From Circinella minor (lineage: Eukaryota; Mucoromycota; Mucoromycetes; Mucorales; Lichtheimiaceae): 37,604 bases of DNA. Positions 1 to 11,109 of this stretch are shown in pieces (the stretch's first letter is position 1; the number at the start of each line of letters is the position of its first letter). The notes beneath the pieces were generated by a model. It was not told the origin of the DNA and made no database searches. It saw only the letters and a program-made list of their open reading frames with translations. Where the stretch lies: NCBI GenBank assembly GCA_016758965.1, contig JAEPRB010000328.1, positions 1-37,604 on the forward strand, given 5' to 3'. The position numbers and the translations under genes are program-made.

Positions 1-772
1 TTTGAATGAATTTGGAACCTATATTGAAATAGACATTTATTATTTAGAATGCTTCCTTGCCACTTTTTTTTTTCTCAAAACCATTAAAATATTACCGTGC
101 GAGGGAATTCATTCTCCACGAGTTTCAATCCCTTCCCATTAAATAATGCTTACAAGGAAGTTTTTCTTCAGGTGTTCCTTTCATAAATACACTTAAACCA
201 TCCACAAATTCTCTACATATATATATAAAGTGAGAGTTAGTTATAAGTTTATTGAATAACTTGGTATTGGAAAAAATAAAAAAATAAAAAGGACATACTC
301 GAAATCAAGTGTTTTTTTATTATCTACATCAAATGCAGCATAAAGTCGTTTTAAAAATATATCGTCATTAGGAGACATGGAAGGTACATATTTTTTTACA
401 GTCTTTCATAGAAAATAAAATAAAAAAAAAAAAAAGAGAGAGAGAGATGAGAATGGAATTTATAATTGTTTATTCAAAAAGTCCTTTTTTTTACCTCTCG
501 AAAAACATCTTCAGTTATACTACTACTATCAGATCGTTTGGGTGTTGAAGTTTCCAAGTTATGCCGAAGATGTCGAATTTCTTTATGAGTAACTATAGTC
601 ATTATTGTGTTTTTTTTTTTATTAACTTCAAATAAAATATATATTAAAAACTACCTTCTTCCTCTTCTCTTTATACCCCTCCATTCCTTACACCATTTTA
701 TCTATATTTTATATATTTACAATGTGTTTTTCGTGCTAATGCTCTATTTTCTTTACTACGTGCTTGACCCAT
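1..772 (-). CDS. EF-hand calcium sensor, NCS/calaxin-like (3' end outside window)
   Basis: Five exons on the minus strand: 721-772, 495-592, 299-402, 154-212, and 1-18 running off the edge. Phases join across the first four, giving about 98 residues. The protein starts MGQARSKENR, an N-myristoylation-type start (Gly2), then RKTHFTHKEI, which resembles the RKTxFTxKE segment near the N-terminus of neuronal calcium sensors. One canonical EF-hand loop is seen, DVDNKKTLDFEE, with Asp at 1, 3 and 9 and Glu at 12, followed by EFVDGLSVFMKGTPEEKL, typical of the NCS/KChIP/EFCAB1 group. Expected role: Ca2+-dependent regulator that docks on membranes. The splice from exon 4 into the edge exon gives a reading that does not continue the family pattern well, so that junction is uncertain. 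The remaining EF-hands must lie to the left. Confidence 0.72.
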
Positions 773-2584
773 GATGATTCACAAAGAAGAAAAAGAAAAA
801 AAAAAGTTAAAAAGAAAGTTTGAAAAGTTAATGTTTCCCCCTCTTCCTATAGTTGTTTTTTTGCGGGGATGTCCCAGTTTAATAATCTATTATTAAAAAA
901 TGGGTTAACAAAAAAAAAATATAGTCCACCAATAAAATTGATTAAAAAAAAAGGGGGGTGGGGAAGGATAAGGATCATGGTCAGGTGCGCAGCAAAAAAA
1001 TAATAATAACAATAACAATGATATATAATAAAAAAGAAAAATTCCCCATAAAACGGGTAAAAAAAAAAAGAGAGACCTGATGATATTTTTAAGTTATTAT
1101 TATTTACTATACAAAAAAGACTCTTTTTTTTTTTTTTTTGGTTATGTAATTTAATAAGAAGCCTAAATTTTTATGAAAAAAAAATAATAAATGAAATCAT
1201 CATTTTACCCTTATTTGGTTTCATCTATTTTTTTTTTTTAAGTTTATTCTTACTTAGTGTGAGTTATAATACTTTCTTTCTAAATAATGTACGTATAATG
1301 TTTAGTTTAAATAGGATTTGTTGTTGTCAAAGAAAAATGTATATATAATATCTCTGATGTCATAGTATTTTTTAAATGGTTAGTATAATAATTATTTTAT
1401 ATACTATACTATAAAAAAAAAAAAAAAAAAAAACTCATTGAAAAAACTGGGGCAAAAAAAAAAAGAGAAATGAAAATCTTTATTAAAACCTTTTTAAATG
1501 AATATCCTTTTTTTTTTTTTTGACTTAATGATTTTGACTTGATAATTTTTGTTAAAAGTTATATATATATGATGAACTTTTTTGAACATGATTTCGTAAT
1601 GCATATTTGTTTTAATTTCTGTGCAGTTCAGATTTGTTTGTTATATAATGTTAAAACCTTAAAATATTACTTTTTGTATTACTTGTATTCCCCAGGTTGT
1701 AATCAGTAAAATAGCATAATAAACAAAACAAATTAAAAATATGTACCTATAATCAATTGTTATAGCTATTTAGTTTTGTTATGAGCTAGTAACAATAGAC
1801 TATTAGAATAACTACAAGAGATTCTATATATATATATATTTTTTGTGGATTAGAAAAGCACAATGTCATACACATTCTTGGTTGAATTGGTAATTCAAAA
1901 ACCCTCTTTATACCTATAAGAGAGTCATTTTTATTTTTTTATTTTGTCAGTCATGACGTTGTCGCTCAGAATATTTTATTTTTTTCTTGGTAGTTATGTG
2001 TCAACTCAAAATGATATTACACAATCTCACAAGCTACACAATTTGTATAGGGTGTAGTAACTTCATTTAATTTAATGGGTCACCTTATCAACTATAAAAA
2101 TATCTTAAATCAATGTTGCCATAGTATTCAATTTAATTATATTATTATAAAGAGACGACAATACGAAGAAAACAAACAATTTTTATTTATATTAACAATA
2201 ATAATAATAAAAAGTTAAAAAAAAAAAAACAGAAAGAAACTAGGATCGAAGCAAACTAGAAGTTTGAAAATGGCTTACAAAAAAATCCATTGGCTTTTAA
2301 TAAAATCAAATGAAAATAATAAAAGTTTACAATGCTCTTGGCCGCAACTTTCTTTTTTAATAATAATAATAAAAAAAGGTTACGTGGACAGGTCACTACC
2401 AACGTGGAGGTGGCATTGCGTCAGGACCCAACCTCCCCAGTGCCTAACCTGGATCATCGGCCCCTTTACTATCCGAAGATAATAAAGAGTAAGGCATCGT
2501 TGTCGTTCAGTGCTGGATTGTTGTTGTCGTTGCTTTTTTTTTTTGATGCTGTAATTACAACGCATGATTGAAACAAAAACTTTA
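773..2584. other. Non-coding A/T-rich stretch
   Basis: I found no exon that could be supported on either strand. The stretch is dominated by A or T runs of 8-20 bases (for example near 1120, 1410 and 1511) and short AT-alternating tracts. The short ORFs at 2264-2595 overlap on both strands, lack domain-like composition and were not accepted. A locally more G/C-rich patch at about 2380-2475 has no recognised content. Confidence 0.5.
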
Positions 2585-2827
2585 AAAAGTCCCAATATTA
2601 ACCATTGCGGGCCAAATAGAGAATAAGAGAGTTGTTTCGCAAAGTATGGCCCAAGGAGGCTAGCTCCAAATGAATCATTCCTTACTCGAGGACCTTAAAG
2701 CCATGTAAAGAGCTCACTTTAAAGTACCTCTGTAGATAAAGCAAGTGTTAAGCACAATGATCAATACCAGCGTTATCCAAAGTAGTCGTTCACCATGGTT
2801 GTAATATGTCGTATGGTGCTGTTGTTG
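2585..2827. repeat. Direct repeat copy 1 (with 3091-3347)
   Basis: About 240 bp that recur at 3091-3347 in the same orientation, diverged by substitutions and small indels. Shared anchors include AAAGTCCCAATA, GAGTTGTTTCGCAA, GGCCCAAGGAGGCTAGCTCC and CATTCCTTACTCGAG. On the minus strand both copies can be read as RVRNDSFGASLLGP followed shortly by AKQL, so the pair may descend from a coding repeat or a mobile element, but neither copy is an intact gene. Confidence 0.8.
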
Positions 2828-3055
2828 ATATTGCTGCTATGGTGCTGCTGTTGCTGATGCCATGTTGCTGTTGTTGCTGATGCTGTGGTGCTGCTGTTGC
2901 TGATGCTGTGGTGCTGCTGTTGTTGTGATGCTGCTGTTGTTGTGATGCTGCTGTTGTTGTGATGCTGCTGTTGTTGTGATGCTGCTGTTGTTGTGATGCT
3001 GCTGATGTTGTAGTTGCTTTTGTTGCTTTTGTTGTTATTGGTGCTGTGTCCAAAT
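2828..3055. repeat. CAG/GTT-type minisatellite with 17-bp unit
   Basis: Low-complexity TGCTGTTGTTG-rich DNA. From about 2914 to 3002 there are five near-perfect tandem copies of the 17-bp unit GATGCTGCTGTTGTTGT. Because 17 is not a multiple of three, a read-through on the minus strand cycles through three frames and gives a 17-residue repeating Gln/His/Asn/Ser/Thr-rich pattern. I regard that ORF as a by-product of the repeat rather than as a gene. It lies exactly between the two direct-repeat copies. Confidence 0.8.
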
Positions 3056-3090
3056 GGAAAAATTACAAGTATTATCAAACGCCATCCCCA

Positions 3091-3347
3091 AAAAGTCCCA
3101 ATACTGATCATTGCCGGCCGGTATAAAAAAAAAGAGTTGTTTCGCAAGGACTGGCCCAAGGAGGCTAGCTCCAAATGAGTCATTCCTTACTCGAGAACCA
3201 GAAAAGCCATGTAAAGAGCCCACTTTACTGTTCCTCTGTAGATAGGCAAGAGGAGAACACAATGACCAGTATTAGCGTCATCCGAAGTATGTGCTTTACC
3301 ATACTTGTAATCCGCCATAGGATGCTGTCGTTATAAGTTGTTGTTGT
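3091..3347. repeat. Direct repeat copy 2 (with 2585-2827)
   Basis: Second copy of the roughly 240-bp repeat described at 2585-2827. It contains GAGTTGTTTCGCAA, GGCCCAAGGAGGCTAGCTCC and CATTCCTTACTCGAG. The minus-strand reading frame across this copy is open for 75 codons (3035-3262), longer than in copy 1, so copy 2 may be nearer the original sequence. Confidence 0.8.
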
Positions 3348-4815
3348 CTGTTTTTTTTTTTTTGCAATGTCATTTCATGTAAAAATAAAAATAAAAAATA
3401 AAAAGTAAGTATAAATAATAATATTTACAGTTAGGAAAAAAAGAAAGTCCGTAAAAAAGTAAGAAATAAAAAAGGAAATTATAATAACATAAATGGAATA
3501 TAGAGAAAAAGTAGGCATAGAACCCGTTAAGAGAAAAACAAATGGCAGATCAAAAAAAAAAAAAGCAGTACTTACCGTGTTATTGTTGCTGGAAGAAAAA
3601 AAGTGTTGGGAACGAGAAAAAGAAAGATTTTAAAAAAAACTGCGGAAAACGCGTTTTTATAAACAGAAAACTAACCCGCTCAGCCAATCAAATAACTTGC
3701 TTTAACCGGTTAAATTATCTACCATGTCTACACTTCTATAGTGACATGTCAAGAAAATGGCATTGCTATTAAATAACATGTCATTTTAGTTAGTTTAAAG
3801 TGTTTATTTTACTAAGAAAATAAAGGGTCTTGGTATTTGTAACGAAATTGGAAGATTTGCCATAGAGTTGTACTCGATTGAGTGTTATAAGTAAGTTTGA
3901 ACGCGTTTATTATATAAAGTCATATGAGATTCCCCAACAATCGTAAAGCTACCATGACAACAAACAAGTTGTTTTGACAAGAGTAAATAAAAAAATAATA
4001 AAGTATTTTTTTTAAAAAAGAAAAAAAAAAAAAACTATGTTCATTAAAAAGATCTCACAACACATGTTTTTTCTCAAAGGAGATCACGTTGAAACAATAT
4101 AAGGAACAAACACAAGAAGCCCCTGTGTTGTGGCGTTTTTATGTGTACTGTTTTTTTTCTGCAGGTGTGTGAGTTATTGTACTTCTTTTTGTTCGACTAA
4201 ATTGTGAGCTAGTTGGCATTGAATTACAAAAACGATGTTGGACCTGTTTTGTTACATAATGGACGATCTGTCTCAAAAGTGATCAAGGCACACGAGAATA
4301 TTTATACAGCTTTGACCTGCATTCAAAAAACGCTAATGCTCCAAGAGTAGAATATTACCAACAAAGTTATGCACATATATATAAAACCAAAGTTTTTCTT
4401 ATTTATTTTTGGTTTTGGGAATTGAATGAACAAAAGTTGCGATCTTTACAGGAATAGCAAGGAACATGTGGTGTTTCAGCAATACTAATGTGCACTACGA
4501 TGAATAAAGATCTCACAAACAGCTATAAAGTTAAACAATCAGTGTGGTAATTGTATCAAATATAACTGTTAAGGTAAGTTGAGGGCAGGGATAAGAGAGA
4601 GTAATAACATTATTACTGTATATGATTATGACTTTGAACAATTTATTGAACAGTACGTAGTGGCAGAATGTCATAAACGATTATCAAATAAAAAATGATA
4701 GTAATTTGATAAAGAGTTTTTTTTAACTACGTACAAGTTTGAATTGAAGAAGAGAATAGGAAAGGTGATCGTAAATATATGCATATAAATAATGATGTAC
4801 ACCAAGGATAAAGGT
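3348..4815. other. Non-coding stretch
   Basis: A/T-rich DNA with no supportable exon. A 76-codon plus-strand ORF at 3542-3772 is mostly lysine codons from poly-A and has no recognisable domain. I see no RNA gene. Confidence 0.45.
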
Positions 4816-4817
4816 AT

Positions 4818-4926
4818 GTATGTGAACGGGAATATACAAAGATAAAGTGTGTATGATATGTAAATGAGGATATACAAAAATAAGGTGTGTATGTGAATGG
4901 AACATAAAAGATATACAAGGATGAAA
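4818..4926. repeat. Short degenerate tandem repeat
   Basis: Three adjacent diverged units of about 33-38 bp built on the pattern TATGTGAA..GGAATATACAA followed by GATAAGGTGTG. Units begin near 4818, 4856 and 4889. The overlapping minus-strand ORFs rich in Ile, Tyr and His here are reflections of this repeat. Confidence 0.6.
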
Positions 4927-5503
4927 ATGCCAGCAAAATCATTGTACTAAACTATTTAATACTTCTTCATTGTATTTTTTCATTAATGGATATAAGTACT
5001 TGTTGAAAACGTCAGTAAGTTTCGTCTTCTGCTTGGAAACAACTGCTGTAATTCTTGTCGGTCCTGGTTCTCCTGTCTCTTCATGATAGTTATCGATCTC
5101 AGCTAATAGTTTTAATGGTTTCAATAAAATTACATGATGGCTCCACGCTCGTGATAATGTCCAATGCTTGCGATAAAGTTTTAACTTGTGTCCATTTTGT
5201 TAACGACACTTTTTAAAACTCTTTTGTTTGTTCTAATAATATTAATGTTTTTTCCCCGATCTTGGTTGGTATACACTTTTGCTGCAGCAACATCGAGCAA
5301 GAAAGATACAATACTTCCACGGTCCTTTACTTGCTTATTCATTCGTTTGGGGTGGTTACCAATGGCTAGTCCATGGCACGCTTCAAAACCGCTCCGAATA
5401 TACCTCTAGCTTGTATAGGACCAGGGTTTGGAAGCTGAAGACTTGGCGTAACTGCGCAAATACAAGGCCGATTGTACATAGGATACGGGAGATGAGGGAA
5501 CAA

Positions 5504-5703
5504 TGACACGTTGTGTGGTAGTTTTGTTTGGTCAGACCAAAGATAAGGTACACGTGATTTGTGAATTAGAATTTGATCCTTGGGTGGTCATGTGACCATT
5601 CAAGTATGTATAAATATGAGCGGTTTAGCCGCGAAATAATAAATCATCATCTTTCACTTTTACTTTTACCATTTTCTTTTCTTTTATTTTGACAGACTTT
5701 TCA
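5504..5703 (+). mobile_element. Solo LTR, about 200 bp, with 4-bp target duplication
   Basis: The segment begins TGACACGTTG and ends ACTTTTCA, so it has the TG...CA termini of an LTR. It is flanked by ACAA at 5500-5503 and again at 5704-5707. Inside, in plus orientation, there is a TATA-like GTATAAATATG near 5609, an AATAATAAATC stretch near 5635, and a pyrimidine-rich tail, as in an LTR promoter and leader. No gag-pol coding or second LTR is present, so it looks like a product of LTR-LTR recombination. It interrupts a minus-strand coding exon. Removing it with one ACAA copy leaves the minus-strand frame open for a further 38 codons. Confidence 0.6.
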
Positions 5704-7214
5704 ACAAGGGAATCTCCACCACGTGTCAACAAGAACTTCAAATTCTCGATCGTTTCCAATGATATCCACTACATCGTTATTCAAAGCAGAGCCCAAAAAA
5801 GCACGTCTTCTTGTACCGTACATCAAACCAGCGTATCCACCAAGTGTCAAGTACTCGTAATTTCCCCATCGTACAACCAATTCTTTCCAACTCTTTTCAT
5901 GGTGAGATTTATCTATCATAAATGCTCTGGGTTTTTCATAGTACTCGTGACGGCGTTCCCGGGCACAATCATCAATGCTTTTTTTGTTCTGTACAAACAA
6001 ATCCGCTTGTGTAATAAATGCCCACGATGTTTTGGATATCAAGATGCATTCAATAAAATAAACGGAGTGGTTTTGGATATTTTGATTAATGGCATGTTCC
6101 ACACTAGCTTGCCGTGTAAAAAGAATATCATCATCAACGGTTTGGTCAAGCTTGTGGTATAGATTGTCCTTTTCCACCAAAGACGGCGCGAATGTAGGAA
6201 GCTTAAATGTATCGTTTACCACTTGGGATTTGAGCTGAGCTTGACCTATTATATAATAAGATTTAATGTTAATAATATATAACAAAAAAAAAAAAAAAAA
6301 AAACGGAAAAACAGCAGCAATAACTCACCCGTCTTGATGTATTGGTCCATTAAACTTTTATAAAAAATCTTTGGCCTGACGTTTGACGATAGGTGGGGTT
6401 TCGTACATGTATATATTTTTTCTTTTAACTACCTTCATTGCTGACGATTCCCCTTCACCAGTATTCGTATCAGATTCATATTCCCTCCTGTGCTAAATTC
6501 TTCGTCATTTCGAAGGACTATATATTAAAATATACGATCAGAACATGTTATCTATTATATGATGTATCGCTTGCTTTCTATGTCATGAATCAATTCCTTA
6601 CCTTTGCTTGATACGAGTTTTCTTTATTTAAAGTGTCATAGTCGTGATGGTCATGTACATGGTATTGAACCAAGAGATCCGTTTGATTTGATATATCACT
6701 AAACGCACGGCTTGAGTTCTAAAAAAATATGGAAACAAAATTAACACCTAGTGTGATGTCCATCCATATAGCGTTTCACTAACGTAACAAATGTATGCCT
6801 CGTTATAGACGAATAAGTTTATTTTTTTTTCTTAGCGTGTCGTGTTCTCATATGATTCTGAATATATGTCCACCATGCTTTATCTTTTTTTTTTATCAAT
6901 ATACACATTTATATGTCTATTACTTTTGTTCAGTTCAGTTAAGAGAGACCTGGCGCAGTTCTTGGATAATTATGTGGAATCCGAAATAAAAATCTTGCTA
7001 GTCAATGAGAACGCTGCCAAAACACCTGGAATTGATGTGTTTTTAATATTTGCAGAAGTATTAATAATTTCCTGAAATAATACCAAGAATCGTGCTGTTT
7101 CTTTAGGTAAAATGCATTTTTTGTTCAAGTCTTCAGTTTCGAGAATCCATGGCAGATCAGTCGGACGGTTAATTGTAATGAAATATATATATTTACAAGT
7201 TGTTGCGTAATTAT

Positions 7215-7249
7215 ATGAAGCATTTCACTTGTAATCGTCAATAATTTCC
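7215..7249. repeat. Inverted repeat arm 1 (with 8151-8184)
   Basis: The arm contains GCATTTCACTTGTAATCG, whose exact reverse complement lies at 8162-8179. Similarity extends to about 31 of 35 positions. The arm overlaps a coding-like minus-strand segment at 7197-7257. Confidence 0.65.
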
Positions 7250-7529
7250 ACTGATTTCTAGAAGCTTCAGCTTTACACTAAATCAATATTTTGTAAATCC
7301 ACACTTTAAGTATCATTTTTAAGCTTGTTATAATTGAAGCTTGCCAAAGTTGGTCGGTCATAGCCCATTTCTGACCATTTTGGCTGGGCAAGAGACAAAA
7401 TTGAAAGATGAAAACTACATATCGGAGTTCTCAAGCATAGGTGAAGAAAATCACGTGATACAAGTAAGTAGGTGAAAATCTTAGAATGAGCTGTATCATC
7501 GCAATATTGGAAATCTAAGGCCAATAATA

Positions 7530-8400
7530 TAAAGATAAGAAACTATAGAAGAAACTTTTAGTCTACCAAAAATATACATATATTTGATAAAGTTTACTGC
7601 ATTTAATATTAATGCTCAAACAAATTGACTGTACTATATTCCTTATATGTATAAGCTTCTTTAATATTACAGTAGTAGTGTGCTGTAGTTATTTTTGCTA
7701 TTAATTAATAAAAAGAATGAGAAAATCGAAAGTTCCAAGTTCTAAGTGCTAATATTAATTGCAGAATTGATTCTGCAAATAATTAAATACTAAAGGCAAT
7801 GTGATACTAGGTGCATAGATAAGTTTCTTGATTTTGGTTTATGCAAAGCAAAACACAAGAAAAAAATGTAAAATAGGGAGCGAGTCAGTTTTAAGTTTTA
7901 AGCTATGATATAAGACTATTGAGTAATGTAATGTATATATCTGCTTAAATTTATAAATACATATTAGTGTTTTATCAGAACATAATCATACCATAAGCCT
8001 ACAAAAGAAGTAGTAAAACTTATTAAAAGTTTTAGTATAGAACACTTAACTTTATGATGGCACAAAAACAACTATATGTTAAAAGTAATAACTGTAACAC
8101 AAATCACCAAATAAAGAAGCGGATTTTAAAATTGAAAAATTGAAATAAAATAAATTATTGGCGATTACAAGTGAAATGCACCATAGTACGAAAGAGAAAG
8201 TAGCTATGTGGTGATATAATATAAAAGAAAAATTGAATAGACTAATTTAGAAGAATAAGAGCACATAATTCTATTGATATATATGTCTAATTATAAAAAA
8301 TATAAAAGCTATTTTTTTTGTTATGAATCTACAAGTACGTGTCTAGACTAGAATCATCACCTATCAATGTCTACAACTCGACGGCCACGTGGGTTGGTAT
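7530..8400. other. Non-coding stretch with inverted repeat arm 2
   Basis: A/T-rich DNA with no supportable exon. The only structure is the second inverted-repeat arm at 8151-8184 (CGATTACAAGTGAAATGC), matching 7215-7249 in reverse orientation. Confidence 0.5.
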
Positions 8401-8953
8401 CAAATCCTTTGTATATTTACTTTAAAAGTGTAGTAAATAAACGACGAGATGGCCAAAAAAAAACACGAGGGTACGTAGTAGTATAACTTTTTAGAATCGA
8501 CAAGTCCAGAGTATAATGTAAAATATGTAGAAGGTGATTCAATCCAAAAGATATTATCATTTTGATTATATTCTCGTGGTTCTTGCTTGCCATCCTTGCT
8601 TTGTAACTTTTCAAAAACACTCGACAAGAATTTAAATTTATACATAATCAATACCATGATCCTCTACTGTTTTATCATTTTCTCGCCCACTGCTGCTACG
8701 TACGTAGGTATCATCATCATTGTCACATGTTTCGCGATAAATTACCAAGGGTACAAGTATTATCATCACTTGTCACCTCATAAAAGTATAAAACTGATTA
8801 TTTTTTTCATACACTTTAAGCTTTTATTTTGTCAGAGTCACACGTTGCTCTCTGCGTTAGGTACTCTATCATTTATAATATGTTACAGTCGAATGATAAA
8901 GACAGTATTGGTTGATGAAAATGAAGGAACATTATCATCACTCTCAATACTAT
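8400..8953 (-). pseudogene. Coding-like minus-strand remnants, unknown family
   Basis: The minus strand reads SIESDDNVPSFSSTNTVF from 8951. An acidic segment (DNDDDTYVRSSSGREND) follows around 8730-8660, then an 85-codon ORF at 8400-8657 including KDGKQEPREYNQNDNIFWIE and STYFTLYSGLVDSKKLYYYV. The segments are in different frames and separated by stops without convincing splice sites. They may belong to the same decayed locus as the fragments on either side. A plus-strand ORF over the same bases (8587-8955) is hydrophobic and less protein-like. No function can be assigned. Confidence 0.3.
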
Positions 8954-9364
8954 AGGAAATCTTGTTGACGAAAATTCTTTATTGCATTATACATGTCTTA
9001 CTGTTAGAGAAAATATATATTTCACGAGATTTCATTATATATTTTTTGACGAACCATATTAGAAGCTAAATACGTAGCTAATTTCTTGATGATCAATGGA
9101 TGGCAGAGTTGATCTAAAATTTAAGGGATGTTTGACATGCTATTTCCTTTTTATGTCTACCACCATTTGAATTACGTAGCACTACCCTTTTTTCCCCTTG
9201 GCTTTGTATTAAATCTAAGTGAAGTTCCAGTATTTATTAGTCTTTTTTTTTAAAAAAAACAATAAAAACCAAAAAGGAAGAGAAGCAAAATAATAGGAGT
9301 CTTCCTTATTTTTTTTTTTATTTTTTTTGACGTCGTCATGCGTTTTTCACGTAGTACAAAAGAG

Positions 9365-9690
9365 ACTATCTCAGAATTTGAAAATTCATTTGCTAATTTT
9401 TGGATCCACACATTTCATACTCGCTAAAAAAAGTTAATGATACTATATTATCCCTGGGGCTAATAGCTTGCCTTGATAGATGCTTTCTTGTTCTTACTCT
9501 AGGCTTTTCCTCTGTCGAATTAATTGTCTTTTTGTTTTTTGTTTTTTTAGATTTCTTTTTGCCAGGCAGCTATGGTCTCGATTTCGAAAGATTTCTCTTG
9601 TGTGCCAATTTCAGTATGTGGAACTCATCAAGTACCTCATGCTGTACAATAATAAAATTTGGTAATACGTAGAAGTGTGTGCAGAATAAT
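9365..9690 (-). pseudogene. Coding-like minus-strand exon with one in-frame stop
   Basis: After an acceptor-like TTATTGTACAG the minus strand reads HEVLDEFHILKLAHKRNLSK, then a single TAG, then in the same frame a lysine-rich stretch (KKKSKKTKNKKT) and ISPRDNIVSLTFFSEYEMCG before a second stop. The basic, Ser/Lys-rich composition is protein-like. The TAG shows decay or, less likely, an unrecognised intron boundary. The family is not recognised. The plus-strand ORF at 9400-9672 over the same bases is rejected as a shadow. Confidence 0.3.
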
Positions 9691-9699
9691 AAACTGTAT

Positions 9700-10594
9700 A
9701 TAAACACTTGTCATGTAACTTTTCATATGAATTGACTGCTCTTACCATTGAGTTGAATCTTTTCCCTTATCTAATTCAGCATTTACAATGCGATATGAAT
9801 CGAATACGCCAACAGGCTTCTTGATAGGGGTTGGAGCAGGTCATGCAACAGATGAGCTTTCGCGTTTTAGTTAGCATTCATTCCTCTATATAATTACTTT
9901 TTTATTCTTCTTATGATAAAGTACGTAAGAAAGCTGGGAAAGGAAGTGATAGATTTAAAACCCTGTACGTAGTAGGCCTATTGATCTCAAGTACATATTA
10001 GGAAGTTGAAAAATATATATGTACGTACGTATGTGGTAAAAGAATGTTTAATAAAGGTTGTCAAGTATTGGTTCTTGTTGGCATAGAAACATCATAGATT
10101 TGTTTTTATTATACTTTATTTGGGCTCTTTTGGAATGCTGTTGCGTATATTGAATGATATATATAGAGAATTTGGATGTTTTTTTTATTGATAATTTCGA
10201 TTCTCCCTTTTAAGTATAGGCTAGATTGCATTATTTAAGGTGTATAATCTTATAGCACATTTTTAACAGTACTTTATTGAACGAAATTATGTTGCTACAC
10301 ATTGTTCGGGTCCAATTTAGTGTTGGGTTCTTGCATAAGTTGAAAAAAGCTCATTTTTGATGAGTTACCATATATGATGAATGTTTTGGCCGCACAAATT
10401 TGCTTGAGGAAACTGTATTAACTTTTATTATTTTTTATTAACAATAGAAGACTCATGGATCAATGGATTCTATTTGATATAATTAATTAAATAATCAATC
10501 ATGGTTACAATATTATAAAAAAAAAGAAGCGTGTTAGGGAACAACTGTTGATAGCTTCCATGAGTCTATGGCTTATGTTAAATATTACATACAT
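9700..10594. other. Non-coding stretch
   Basis: No exon could be supported on either strand. TACGTA palindromes cluster here (about 9922, 9966 and a double copy at 10022). Confidence 0.45.
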
Positions 10595-10618
10595 ATAAAT
10601 AAAGAGAAAAAAAATTAC

Positions 10619-11109
10619 CAGAGAGAGTTTTTGAATACGCATCAAAAATAGGGGTTCTCATGAAAATAAAAAATAAAATTGAGTTTATCATTGTCATTGT
10701 TTGCTCGGGTAACCTCCCCCTAAAAAAGAAACTCAAATGATGCAAGAAGCGCGTATCCATGAACATTATCCTACTTTACTTTTATAGAAGATCATAGTCA
10801 ACCTTGTGCCTGTAGATACATAAAATCTATCAAAGAGTCTTATTCCTCATTATTTTTTTTTTTTGGTATCATTCTTTTTTAGTAGTGGTGCTATTTTTAT
10901 GAAAAAAAAAAAAATCGAGTGGGAAATAATCAAATTATTTTTCTTCTACGGCTGTATTTTTTTTTTCACTATAAAAAAAAATTACCTGATGCATCATCAG
11001 GGAAGAAGGGAATTGTAACTACAACATCTTCGGAAATGACAGTTATCTTTTTTTTTTCAGGTACTGGTTTCCAAACACTATTACGAACTTTTTTTTTAAA
11101 TGATGCTTG
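10619..11109 (-). pseudogene. Two coding-like minus-strand exons, decayed
   Basis: Exon 10986-11109 has an acceptor TTTTAG and a donor GTAATT. It reads QASFKKKVRNSVWKP, then ITVISEDVVVTIPFFPDDAS. A second segment, 10619-10770 (acceptor AAAGTAG, donor GTAATT), reads DNVHGYALLASFEFLF, a TAG stop, then DNDKLNFIFYFHENPYF. One apparent extra T at about 10649 is then needed to continue as DAYSKTLSG. The FxFYFxENPYF string resembles the nucleosome assembly protein (NAP/SET) signature, but the rest of the fold cannot be traced, so I do not assign it. These pieces could be the 5' end of the decayed gene trail reaching down to 4.9 kb. Confidence 0.35.

Larger units (their letters stand above)
4939..7527 (-). 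pseudogene. Decayed multi-exon gene of unknown family
   Basis: Successive minus-strand segments have coding-like composition and several good splice sites: about 7304-7524, 7197-7257, 6970-7108, 6602-6718 (39 codons), about 6329-6478, 5704-6245 (181 open codons), 5280-5499 and 4939-5170. The longest contains EYYEKPRAFMIDKSHHEKSW and NDREFEVLVDTWWRFP. Splices such as 6329 to 6245 (GACGG|GTGAGT ... AATAG|GTCAAG) keep phase. Damage: an apparent one-base shift at an A6/T6 run near 6362, another near 6490, in-frame stops near 6970 and between 5170 and 5400, and a solo LTR inserted at 5504-5703. I do not recognise the family. The indels at homopolymers could instead be assembly errors, but the LTR insertion and the stops favour a true pseudogene. 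Confidence 0.45.

Noticed and set aside
2773..3183. 136-codon minus-strand Gln/His/Asn/Ser/Thr-rich ORF
   Set aside because: It is produced by a 17-bp minisatellite read through all three phases. The flanks are a duplicated element, not a gene.
3542..3772. 76-codon plus-strand Lys-rich ORF
   Set aside because: Composition follows poly-A, with no domain, no splice context and no promoter evidence.
5689..6162. 157-codon plus-strand ORF
   Set aside because: It has no ATG at its start and runs antisense to a more protein-like 181-codon minus-strand exon with good splice sites. Its start overlaps the LTR edge.
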